A stretch of 64,000 nt of DNA from Muriiphilus sp048268845 (lineage in GTDB: Bacteria > Pseudomonadota > Alphaproteobacteria > Rhodobacterales > Rhodobacteraceae), in NCBI GenBank assembly GCA_048268845.1, contig JBLWUQ010000001.1:248001-312000 (forward strand), written 5' to 3'. This document shows positions 33,157 through 40,526 of this stretch, piece after piece (positions within the stretch are counted from its first letter, which is position 1; each line of letters begins with the position of its first letter). The notes under the pieces were generated by a model. It saw only the letters and a program-made list of their open reading frames with translations. It was not told the DNA's origin and made no database searches. The position numbers and the translations under genes are program-made.

Positions 33157-33938
33157 CAGTTTTCCTCCTGTTCGGCGGGCGACTTCCGGTCGCCGCCCGG
33201 CAGCGCGCCAAGCGCCCGATCAAGCCAGCTGAGAAAGCCCTTGGCGTCTTCGGTCACGCTCTCCAGCCGCTTCGGCGGCCTGGCGTCCAGCGTATCCTTG
33301 AGGCGCGGCGGCAAATACTTGTTCACCGGCTTGGTGCCCTGCTCGGGCATCAGATCGAAGCCGCCACGCTCAGCAACCAGTTTCGAGACATCGCTGTCGG
33401 GATCGCCCAGATCGCCAAAGTGCCGCGCCCCCGACGGACAGGTGCGCACGCAGGCCGGCACGCGGTCGATCTCGGGGATGTTCTCGTTGTAGATCCGGTC
33501 AACGCAGAGCGTGCATTTTTTCATGATCCCCGACAGGAAATCCAGTTCGCGCGCGCCGTAGGGACAGGCCCAGGCGCAGAGCCCGCAACCCATGCAGCGG
33601 TCTTCGTTGACCAGCACGATCCCGTCTTCCTCGCGCTTGTAACTGGCCCCGGTCGGGCAGACCGTGACGCAGGGCGCATCCTCGCAATGCAGGCAGGATT
33701 TCGGGAAATGCACGGTCTGCGCCGGCTTGTTCGGCGCCTCGACCTCGTAGCTGAACACGCGGTTCAAGAACGTGCCCGAGGGGTCCGCGCCGTAAGCGTC
33801 GATATCCGACAGCGGCTCGCCGTAGTTCTGCGTGTTCCAGCCCTTGCAGGAGGTCACGCAGCCATGACAGCCGACGCAGGTATCGAGGTCGATCACCAGG
33901 CCGAGTTTCTTTTTGGTTTGGGTGGGAAGTTGGGTCAT
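33156..33938 (-). CDS. soeB: Sulfite dehydrogenase Fe-S subunit SoeB
   Basis: A 260-residue DmsB/NrfC-type ferredoxin subunit with four cysteine clusters: CVGCHGCVTSCKGWN, CLHCEDAPCVTVCPTGAS, CMGCGLCAWACPYGAR and CTLC...CVRTCPSGARHFGD, giving four [4Fe-4S] centres. There is no Tat signal, which fits a cytoplasmic SoeABC complex. The ATG at 33938 (MTQLPTQTKKKLGLVIDLDT) was preferred; 41 upstream codons in frame overlap soeA. It transfers electrons from the molybdenum subunit SoeA to SoeC and the quinone pool. Confidence 0.92.
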   Translation of the reverse strand: MTQLPTQTKKKLGLVIDLDTCVGCHGCVTSCKGWNTQNYGEPLSDIDAYGADPSGTFLNRVFSYEVEAPNKPAQTVHFPKSCLHCEDAPCVTVCPTGASYKREEDGIVLVNEDRCMGCGLCAWACPYGARELDFLSGIMKKCTLCVDRIYNENIPEIDRVPACVRTCPSGARHFGDLGDPDSDVSKLVAERGGFDLMPEQGTKPVNKYLPPRLKDTLDARPPKRLESVTEDAKGFLSWLDRALGALPGGDRKSPAEQEEN

Positions 33939-36763
33939 CAGATCTTCCTCGCCACGTTCTTCGGGGCCTTGCTGACCGGCGATTTGATCGGCGGGAACGA
34001 CGGTTGCGACTCGGCGGGTTTCGGGTCGGCCTTCTCGATCTTCACGCGCAGGTCGAACCACGCCGCCTGTCCGGTGATCGGGTCGGAATTGGCCCAGCGC
34101 AGCCCGTCGCCCTTGGGTGGCTGAAGCTCGTGGATCAGGTGGTTGAGCAGGAAGCCTTCGGTTGCTTCGGTCGCGTCTTCGTTCAGCGCCCAGGCACCCT
34201 TGCGTTTGCCGATGGCGTTCCAGGTCCAGACCGTGTGCTCGTTCAGCGCGGCATGCAGCGCCACCGGCACCACGATCGAGCCATGCGCCGAGGTCACGCG
34301 GGCATAGTCGCCTTCGGCAAATCCGCCCTTCTCCCAGATCTTCGTCGGCAGATAGAGGTAGTTCTTGCCGGTGATCTGGCGCAGCCAGGCGTTTTGCGTC
34401 CCCCAGGAATGATACATGTGCATCGGTCGCTGGGTCAGCGCGTGGACGGAAAATTCCTCGATGTCGACGTTGGTATCCTCGAACGGCTCATACCACATCG
34501 GCAGCGGGTCCATCGTGCGCTTGATGCGCGCGCGTAGATGGTCTGGCGGCTGAATGTCGCCATGCCCCTCGGCGGCCAGCTGCATCTTGCGCAACGGCTC
34601 GACATAGAGGTTGAAGACATAGGGCGCGGGGGCGTCGAACAGCCCGATCTCGACCGCCCAGTCCTGATAGGCCTTGTTCCACGGCTTATAGAACTGCGCT
34701 TCCTCGGGAATGTGGCCGATCCAGAAGCCGCCATTCTCGATGTATTTCTCAAGCTGGTTCGGGTTCGGCTCACCACGTCCCGACTTCTCGCCGTCCTCGC
34801 CGCGCCAACCGGCCAGCGGGCCGACGCCGGGGCGGCGTTCGTGGTTCTGGATGTAGTCGGCGTAGTCCTCAAACTTCGGCGATCCGTCGTCGGTCACGAA
34901 CCCCGGCAGGCCGAGTTTCGCGCCCAACTGGATCAGCGCGGTCTGAAAGCCGCGCACGTCGCGGTCAGGCTCGACCACCGGCCAGCGGATCGAATCCGCC
35001 GCTGCCTCGGCCTCGCAGATCGGCCGGTCAAGCAGGCTGATGCAGTCGTGGCGCTCAAGATAGGTGGTGTCGGGCAGGATCAGGTCGGCATAGGCCACGG
35101 TTTCCGAGGAATAGGCGTCGGAATAGATGAAATGCGGGATGACATATTCGCCGCTCTCGTCCTTGTCGGTCAGCATCCGGATGACCTCGGACGTGTTCAT
35201 CGTCGAGTTCCAGGCCATGTTGGCCATATACATGAACAGCGTGTCGATCTTGTAGGGATCGCCCGCGTGGGCGTTCGAGATCACCATATGCATCAGCCCA
35301 TGCGCCGACAGAGGGTTTTCCCAGGTGAACGCCTTGTCGATCCGCTTGGCGGTGCCGTCCTCGTTGATCAGAAGATGCTCCGGCCCCAACGGATAGCCCA
35401 GATGCGGGCCGTCCAGCGGCTTGCCGGGTTGCGCGCCTGCGTGCGGCTTCGGATGCGCCTCGGGCGGTTTCGGATAGGGCGGCTTGAACCGGAAACCGCC
35501 GGGAACCTCGACCGAACCCAGCAGGATTTGCAGCACATGCAGCGCGCGCGCGGTCTGGAAACCGTTGGAGTGCGCTGAAATGCCGCGCATGGCGTGAAAG
35601 CTGATCGGGCGGCCGATCATCTTGTCGTGCTTCTCGCCCTTCCAGTCGGTCCACGGTCGGTCGAGAACGATCTCCTCCTCGAACGCCACGCGGGCAAACT
35701 CGGCCGCCAGATTGCGGATGCGATCCGGCGTCAGCCCGCAGCGTTCGGCCACGGCATCGGGCGCGTATTCGTCCGAAAGATAGCGCTCGGCCATAAGCTG
35801 AAAGACGGTGCGGTTGGTGATCTTGCCGGTCTTTTGCGACCCGGCGAGGTTGGCAAGTGAACCCGGCTTGTCGAACGCCACCGCCTTGCCCGTCGCCTGG
35901 TCGATGACCAGCGACTTGCCGTCCTTGTCACGCAGAAACAGACCCTGTTCCGGCGATTCAGGGTCTTCGTTGACCAGAAAACCGGCGTTGGTGTAACGGC
36001 GCAGATAGTCGAGATCGACCTTGCCCGACCGGAACAACTCGTGGATCACCGACAGGATCAACAGCCCGTCGGTGCCGGGCGTGATGCCGACCCATTCATC
36101 CGCGACTGCGTTGTAGCCGGAGCGGATCGGGTTCACCCCGACGATCTTGCCGCCGTTCGCCTTGACCTTGCCGATGCCCAGCTTGATCGGGTTGCTGTCG
36201 TGATCCTCGGCCACGCCGAACAGCACGAACATCCTTGTGCGGTCCCAGTCCGGCTGGCCGAATTCCCAGAACGCGCCGCCCATCGTATAGATGCCGCCCG
36301 CCGCCATGTTGACCGAGCAAAAGCCGCCGTGGGCCGCGTAATTCGGTGTGCCGAACGCCTGTGCCCACCACGAGGTAAAGCTCTGCGACTGGTCGCGCCC
36401 GGTGAAAAAAGCCAGCTTTTTCGGGTCTGTATCTCGGATCGGCTTCAGCCAGCCTGCCGCGATGTCATAGGCTTCGTCCCAGGAAATTTCCTCGAACTCG
36501 CCCGAGCCACGCGGGCCGACCCGTTTCATCGGCGCACGCAGCCGCGACGGCGCATAATGCTGCATGATGCCGGCCGAGCCCTTGCCGCAGAGCACCCCCT
36601 TGTTGACGGGGTGATCGCGGTTGCCCTCGATATAGACAACCTCGCCGCCCTTCATGTGCACGTTGATCCCGCAACGGCAGGCGCACATGTAGCAGGTGGT
36701 CTTGCGGATCTCGTCGGAGACCGGCGGAGAGGTGTCGATCTGGATCTTCTCGGGTCTGGTCAT
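33938..36763 (-). CDS. soeA: Sulfite dehydrogenase molybdopterin subunit SoeA
   Basis: The catalytic subunit, about 941 residues, oxidises cytoplasmic sulfite to sulfate, the last step after rDsr. The N-terminal [4Fe-4S] motif is CYMCACRCGINVHMKGG with the fourth Cys in GVLCGKGSAG. The Mo-bis-MGD domains include NYAAHGGFCSVNMAAGG, VNPIRSGYNAVADEWVGITP, GTDGLLILSVIHELF and the C-terminal MYHSWGTQNAWLRQITG. No Tat signal is present, so it is cytoplasmic. I chose ATG 36763 (MTRPEKIQ). An ATG at 36781 adds six residues but overlaps a palindromic operator candidate, and both have weak ribosome-binding sites. The 3' end overlaps the soeB start by 1 nt. Confidence 0.92.
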   Translation of the reverse strand: MTRPEKIQIDTSPPVSDEIRKTTCYMCACRCGINVHMKGGEVVYIEGNRDHPVNKGVLCGKGSAGIMQHYAPSRLRAPMKRVGPRGSGEFEEISWDEAYDIAAGWLKPIRDTDPKKLAFFTGRDQSQSFTSWWAQAFGTPNYAAHGGFCSVNMAAGGIYTMGGAFWEFGQPDWDRTRMFVLFGVAEDHDSNPIKLGIGKVKANGGKIVGVNPIRSGYNAVADEWVGITPGTDGLLILSVIHELFRSGKVDLDYLRRYTNAGFLVNEDPESPEQGLFLRDKDGKSLVIDQATGKAVAFDKPGSLANLAGSQKTGKITNRTVFQLMAERYLSDEYAPDAVAERCGLTPDRIRNLAAEFARVAFEEEIVLDRPWTDWKGEKHDKMIGRPISFHAMRGISAHSNGFQTARALHVLQILLGSVEVPGGFRFKPPYPKPPEAHPKPHAGAQPGKPLDGPHLGYPLGPEHLLINEDGTAKRIDKAFTWENPLSAHGLMHMVISNAHAGDPYKIDTLFMYMANMAWNSTMNTSEVIRMLTDKDESGEYVIPHFIYSDAYSSETVAYADLILPDTTYLERHDCISLLDRPICEAEAAADSIRWPVVEPDRDVRGFQTALIQLGAKLGLPGFVTDDGSPKFEDYADYIQNHERRPGVGPLAGWRGEDGEKSGRGEPNPNQLEKYIENGGFWIGHIPEEAQFYKPWNKAYQDWAVEIGLFDAPAPYVFNLYVEPLRKMQLAAEGHGDIQPPDHLRARIKRTMDPLPMWYEPFEDTNVDIEEFSVHALTQRPMHMYHSWGTQNAWLRQITGKNYLYLPTKIWEKGGFAEGDYARVTSAHGSIVVPVALHAALNEHTVWTWNAIGKRKGAWALNEDATEATEGFLLNHLIHELQPPKGDGLRWANSDPITGQAAWFDLRVKIEKADPKPAESQPSFPPIKSPVSKAPKNVARKI

Positions 36764-36769
36764 GGGCAT

Positions 36770-36789
36770 ATATCTCGGCATCTAGATAT
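36770..36789. promoter_or_regulatory. Palindromic operator candidate upstream of soeA
   Basis: Perfect 6-bp inverted repeat with an 8-nt spacer, atatct-N8-agatat (36770-36775 and 36784-36789). The same half-site/N8/half-site layout recurs at 37254-37273 before dsrE2, and the arsR gene lies between the two sites. Proposed as an ArsR binding site; not tested. Confidence 0.5.
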
Positions 36790-36846
36790 TTGAATGAACA
36801 TCGCACAATTGCTGCGCGGTGCAAACCATTTCTGGGTGAAAGTTGC

Positions 36847-37173
36847 TCAGCTGGGCAAGCGGGTCCTGTTGCGTGACGGGTCAGGGGCATAGATGTCCTG
36901 CAGGGCCTCGATCACCGACCGGGCCTTGCGGTTTTCCAGTGAGTAGAACACCGATTGCGCCTCGCGCCGCGTGCTGACCAGGTGTTCGCCGCGCATGATC
37001 GCAAGCTGCTGCGATACCGTCGACTGACCCAGCCCGGTTGCGTTCTGGATCTGCTGCACCGACAGCTCGCCATCGGCCAGGTGGCAGAGGATCAGAAGCC
37101 GTTTCGGGTTGGCCAGAACGCGCAGAAGCTCGCACGCCTTGTCCGCGGTTTCACTCAGTTCCTCGCTGTGCAT
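36847..37173 (-). CDS. ArsR/SmtB-family repressor, sulfur-island regulator candidate
   Basis: A 108-residue winged-helix protein: helix 2 region VLANPKRLLILCHLADGELS, recognition helix GLGQSTVSQQLAIMRG and wing HLVSTRREAQSVFYSL. It most resembles the persulfide-sensing SqrR/BigR/sHdrR group, which use two Cys 66 residues apart (Cys41/Cys107 in SqrR). Here the first is present (Cys30), but the position 66 residues later is Ala96, and the only other Cys is Cys14. The sensing chemistry may therefore differ. It lies divergently from dsrE2-tusA and 83 nt upstream of soeA on the same strand, so it probably controls one or both. Inducer identity is inferred, not shown. Confidence 0.85.
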   Translation of the reverse strand: MHSEELSETADKACELLRVLANPKRLLILCHLADGELSVQQIQNATGLGQSTVSQQLAIMRGEHLVSTRREAQSVFYSLENRKARSVIEALQDIYAPDPSRNRTRLPS

Positions 37174-37253
37174 CCGCCCTCCTCGATGACCCGCGCCATT
37201 TGGACGCGAATCCTCTTGCTTTGCACAGAGTTTACTTGACTGCGCGGGGTTTT

Positions 37254-37273
37254 GTATTCAAAAATTTCGATAC
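37254..37273. promoter_or_regulatory. Imperfect palindrome between arsR and dsrE2 (operator candidate)
   Basis: gtattc-N8-cgatac (37254-37259 and 37268-37273), with an AT-rich core (aaaaattt). It pairs at 14 of 20 positions and has the same overall spacing as the site before soeA. Location in the divergent arsR/dsrE2 promoter region suits autorepression and control of dsrE2-tusA. Confidence 0.5.
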
Positions 37274-37300
37274 CCAAATACTCAACAAGGGAGGGCCGCC

Positions 37301-37798
37301 GTGCTCGACACTGGCGAAAATACCAAACGGATGTCGATCATCGTGACCAAGGGCACGCTCGACTGGGCCTACCCGCCGTTCATCCTCGGCACCACCGCAG
37401 CGGCGATGGATGTCGAGGTCACGATGTTCTTCACCTTCTACGGGCTGCAACTGCTTAAGAAGGATCTTGATCTGAAGGTCTCGACACTCGGCAATCCGGC
37501 GATGGAAATGCCGATGATGGGGATGCACATGTCGATGCCGAACATCATTTCGGCAATTCCGGGCGTTGACCGGATGACGACCACGATGATGAAGAACCTG
37601 ATCAAGAAAAAAGGCGTCGCGTCGATCCCCGATCTGCGCGAGGCCGCGATCGATCTGGACATCAAGATGATCGCCTGCCAGATGACGCTGGACCTGTTCG
37701 AGATGGACCAGAAAGACCTGATTGACGGGATCGAGATTGGCGGCGCGGCGACCTATATGGAAGGGGCGCTGAAGTCCGACATCAATCTCTATATCTGA
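37301..37798 (+). CDS. dsrE2: DsrE2 (DsrE/DsrF-like sulfur relay protein)
   Basis: A 165-residue DsrE2A-type protein associated with TusA in sulfur oxidisers and proposed to bind or transfer sulfane sulfur, possibly at the membrane. Features: MSIIVTKGTLDWAYPPFILG, the Met-rich hydrophobic loop (PAMEMPMMGMHMSMPNIISA), and the conserved Cys in IKMIACQMTLDLFEMDQKDL near the C-terminus. The start is GTG at 37301 with an excellent ribosome-binding site (aagggaggg). It is followed by tusA after 35 nt. The rhodanese gene that often accompanies the pair is absent here. Confidence 0.9.
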   Translation: MLDTGENTKRMSIIVTKGTLDWAYPPFILGTTAAAMDVEVTMFFTFYGLQLLKKDLDLKVSTLGNPAMEMPMMGMHMSMPNIISAIPGVDRMTTTMMKNLIKKKGVASIPDLREAAIDLDIKMIACQMTLDLFEMDQKDLIDGIEIGGAATYMEGALKSDINLYI

Positions 37799-37833
37799 CA
37801 AGAACGCGCGCAAATATTCCGGAGGAGACCTGA

Positions 37834-38058
37834 ATGGCCGACCAAACGCTTGACGCAAAGGGCCTGAACTGCCCGCTGCCGATCCTGAAGACCAAGAAGA
37901 TGATCAAGAGCATGACCTCGGGCCAGGTGCTCGAAGTGATCGCGACCGACCCCGGCTCGGTCGCCGACATGGCGGCCTTCTGCAACCAGACCGGCAACCA
38001 GTTGATGGCCCAGTCGAACGAGGGTGACGTCTACAAGTTCGAGATCAAGGTCGGCTGA
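37834..38058 (+). CDS. tusA: Sulfur carrier TusA
   Basis: A 74-residue TusA with the catalytic CPxP motif (AKGLNCPLPILKTKKMI, Cys13). TusA accepts sulfane sulfur from rhodanese or a cysteine desulfurase and, in rDsr organisms, hands it to DsrEFH and then DsrC. The ribosome-binding site is ccggaggagacctga. Linked to dsrE2 and adjacent to the convergent dsr operon, it is the likely entry point for cytoplasmic sulfur. Confidence 0.95.
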   Translation: MADQTLDAKGLNCPLPILKTKKMIKSMTSGQVLEVIATDPGSVADMAAFCNQTGNQLMAQSNEGDVYKFEIKVG

Positions 38059-38080
38059 TCGCAGCCGCTAGAACGCAGAG

Positions 38081-38109
38081 AGGCCTCGCCATCGGCGGGG
38101 CCTTTCCTA
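38081..38109 (+). terminator. Terminator between convergent tusA and dsrN
   Basis: A 10-bp stem (aggcctcgcc 38081-38090, ggcggggcct 38094-38103, one wobble/mismatch) with a short loop and T-rich tail (tttcctattt), between the stop codons of convergent transcription units. It may act on both strands. Confidence 0.75.
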
Positions 38110-39480
38110 TTTACCGGCCTTGTGCGACCGCACGAAATCGACAAACCGTGCGACCCAGGGCATCGGCCCGGTGGCGCGCAAATGGCAGAACCCGGCCAGC
38201 AGGTTGTGAACAACGATCCCGTCATGGTCGCCGTCAACGCCATGCCCGCGCAGAATTTCACGCGCAAAGGTCAGCGGGGCGCCGGTATTCTCAAGCCGCG
38301 CATAGTGAAACTCATGCGCCGCGTGGGCCTCACGATCATCCGGCCACGGATGCCGGTCGGTGTTGCGAAAAGCGGTATAGCCGCGACCTTGCGGACGCTT
38401 GTGCATCACGGCATCGGCGGGCACCACGCCGACCATTGCACCGGACGTCTCGGCAGTCCGGATCGACCGGCACAGATACATCAGCCCGCCGCACTCGGCA
38501 TAACTGGGCAACCCGGCCTCGATCTTCGCACGGATGTCGGCGCGCAGGCTTTCGTTGGCGGCGAGTTCATCGACGAACATCTCGGGAAATCCGCCGCCGA
38601 TGAACAGCCCGTCGCAGGCGGGCAGGGTGCTGTCCCTCATGCTGTCAAACGGCACCAGCCGCGCGCCCGCGGCGGCGAAAGCCTCAAGGTCGTCGGGGTA
38701 GTAGAACCCGAAGGCGCGATCGCGCGCGATGGCGATGGTGAGGTCCGGCGTGGGGTCAGGCGCCCGCGCGGGAAGGTCGGGCAGGTCGGGCGCGGCCTTG
38801 GCCAATTCGATCAGCAGATCCAGATCGACCGACCCACCGACAATCTGGCCGATTGCGCCGATCTTCTGGCCCAGCGCGCCGGTTTCCGCGGGCGTGGTCA
38901 GCCCCAGATGCCGCTCGCCGATCTCCAGCGCGGGGTTGCGCTGCACCGCGCCGACCACCTTCATGTCGGTAAATGTCTCGACCGCCTCGCGCAGCTTGGC
39001 CTCATGGCGCGGCCCGCCGACCTTGTTCAAAATCACGCCGACGATGTTCACCTCGGGATCGAACGCCTGATAGCCCAGCAGCAGCGGCGCGATCCCGCGC
39101 GTCATGCCGTTCGTGTCGATCACCAGGATGACGGGTAAGCCCAGCAACCGCGCCATGGCCGCGTTGGAGTTCGACCCGTCCATCGCGACCCCGTCAAACA
39201 GCCCCTTGTTCGCCTCGACCAGCGAAATATCCGCCCCGACGGCGCGCGAGGTGAAGAACGGCGCGATCTCGCCCTCGTTCATGGTGTTGAAATCGAGGTT
39301 GTAACAGGGCCGCCCGGTTGCCGCGCCCAGCCACATCGGGTCGATGTAGTCCGGACCCTTCTTGAACGTCGCGACAGTCAGCCCCCGCGCCGTCAAGGCG
39401 GCGGCCAGCCCGGTGGATACCACCGTCTTGCCCGAAGATTTATGCGCAGCCGCAATCAGAAAGCGCGGCGCTGGCGTCAT
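38107..39480 (-). CDS. dsrN: DsrN, CbiA/CobB-like glutamine-dependent sirohaem amidase
   Basis: A 457-residue homologue of cobyrinic acid a,c-diamide synthase; in dsr loci DsrN amidates sirohaem to the sirohaem amide used by DsrAB. The N-terminal ATPase domain has the P-loop (LIAAAHKSSGKTVVSTGLAA) and KKGPDYIDPMWLGAATGR; the C-terminal class I glutaminase domain has FIGGGFPEMF, the nucleophile in PSYAECGGLMYLCRS, and a C-terminal HNLLAGFCHLRATG His region. Last gene of the dsr operon: the start overlaps the stop of the ybiB-like gene by 4 nt. Corrin biosynthesis is the alternative but the context argues for DsrN. Confidence 0.93.
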   Translation of the reverse strand: MTPAPRFLIAAAHKSSGKTVVSTGLAAALTARGLTVATFKKGPDYIDPMWLGAATGRPCYNLDFNTMNEGEIAPFFTSRAVGADISLVEANKGLFDGVAMDGSNSNAAMARLLGLPVILVIDTNGMTRGIAPLLLGYQAFDPEVNIVGVILNKVGGPRHEAKLREAVETFTDMKVVGAVQRNPALEIGERHLGLTTPAETGALGQKIGAIGQIVGGSVDLDLLIELAKAAPDLPDLPARAPDPTPDLTIAIARDRAFGFYYPDDLEAFAAAGARLVPFDSMRDSTLPACDGLFIGGGFPEMFVDELAANESLRADIRAKIEAGLPSYAECGGLMYLCRSIRTAETSGAMVGVVPADAVMHKRPQGRGYTAFRNTDRHPWPDDREAHAAHEFHYARLENTGAPLTFAREILRGHGVDGDHDGIVVHNLLAGFCHLRATGPMPWVARFVDFVRSHKAGK

Positions 39481-40508
39481 GCGTGAACCGGCAGCTTCGC
39501 CTTGTCGCGCCCGTCCCAGATCTCGCGGGCGAGCGCCTCGGCGGCCGCCATCGTGTCGGCCTTGCCCATTGTCCTCAGGGCAATTGCCATCGTCCCGATG
39601 GTAGCGTGCTCGGCGTATTCGTCGCCATCCTCGCCGCGCCAGACCTGCATGATCCGGCCAATGTCCATGACCTCATCGGGCGGGGCGTGGCCGTCGTCCA
39701 GCGTCGCGGCCCATGTCTCAACCTCGGGCGCAGATGCGCCGTGCGTCGTCCAGACCTGCGTGGGCTTGTTCGGTCGCCGCTCGATCTCGCCGCCGTCGCC
39801 GCGAAAGACAGCCGCCGACGGAATGTCGAGAAGCTGCGCCGCGCCCGCGTGAACCTCCATGAAGCCGCGATGAAAGATGCCCTGCATCACGGCGGGCGCG
39901 TTGAACGGGTTCAGCATCCGGGTGAAGCTGTGGACCGGCGAGCGCAGGCCAAGGATGGGGCGCAGGTTGATCAGATCGCGCAGCACCGGGCTCATCACCT
40001 CGAGCGGGATATAGGCAAAGCCCTGCGTTTCGACCTGCCGCGCGGCGTCCTCGAAACTGCCCGCGGCCGGCAGGCCAAGCGCGTCCAGCACGTTGCGGGT
40101 ATAGACCCGGCCCGGCGTATGCCCCTCGGTCCCGTGCATCACCACGCGATGGCCCGCGCCGACCAGCGCCATCACCGACAACAGATACCACGGCAGTTGC
40201 ACCCGCTTGCCGGCATAGGACGACCAGTCAAGATCGACCTTCGGCAGATCGGTGGGCAGCTTGAACGTGTCGCGGGTGCCCATAGCAAAGCCCGCGATTT
40301 CCTCCGGCGCCTCTTCCTTCAGGCGCAGCAGCATGAGGAACGCGCCGATCTGTTCGGCCACCGCCTCGCCGCGCAGGATCATCGCCATCGCTTCGCGGCT
40401 TTCCTCCAGCGTCAGATCGCGCTGCTTGGTCTTGCCCCGTCCGAGGATCGCGACAAAGCGCGAAAACGGGTGCGGATTACTGGCGTCGACTTTGGTCTGC
40501 ATGTTCAT
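39477..40508 (-). CDS. YbiB/TrpD2-like glycosyltransferase-family protein inside the dsr operon
   Basis: A 343-residue protein of the TrpD-like (anthranilate phosphoribosyltransferase fold) family, YbiB type: N-terminal helical domain (PFSRFVAILGRGKTKQRDLT, LEESREAMAMILRGE), YAGKRVQLPWYLLSVMALVG, VVMHGTEGHTPGRVYT, LINLRPILGLRSPVHSFTRM and LNPFNAPAVMQGIFHRGFME. The TrpD GTGGD loop is missing; characterised YbiB binds nucleic acid and has no known transferase activity. The product's role here is unknown. It is 18 nt downstream of dsrP and overlaps dsrN by 4 nt, so it is a real member of the operon; it is not part of the textbook dsrABEFHCMKLJOPN set. Confidence 0.88.
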   Translation of the reverse strand: MNMQTKVDASNPHPFSRFVAILGRGKTKQRDLTLEESREAMAMILRGEAVAEQIGAFLMLLRLKEEAPEEIAGFAMGTRDTFKLPTDLPKVDLDWSSYAGKRVQLPWYLLSVMALVGAGHRVVMHGTEGHTPGRVYTRNVLDALGLPAAGSFEDAARQVETQGFAYIPLEVMSPVLRDLINLRPILGLRSPVHSFTRMLNPFNAPAVMQGIFHRGFMEVHAGAAQLLDIPSAAVFRGDGGEIERRPNKPTQVWTTHGASAPEVETWAATLDDGHAPPDEVMDIGRIMQVWRGEDGDEYAEHATIGTMAIALRTMGKADTMAAAEALAREIWDGRDKAKLPVHA

Positions 40509-40526
40509 CTTGGCCGCCCTGTCTGG

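Noticed and set aside
33156..36763. Reading soeABC as a DMSO, polysulfide or tetrathionate reductase
   Set aside because: SoeA and SoeB have no Tat signals and the operon sits in a rDsr island, where a cytoplasmic sulfite dehydrogenase is expected; substrate still needs assay.
38107..39480. Reading dsrN as a vitamin B12 gene (cobB/cbiA)
   Set aside because: No other cobalamin genes nearby, and it is co-translated with the dsr operon.
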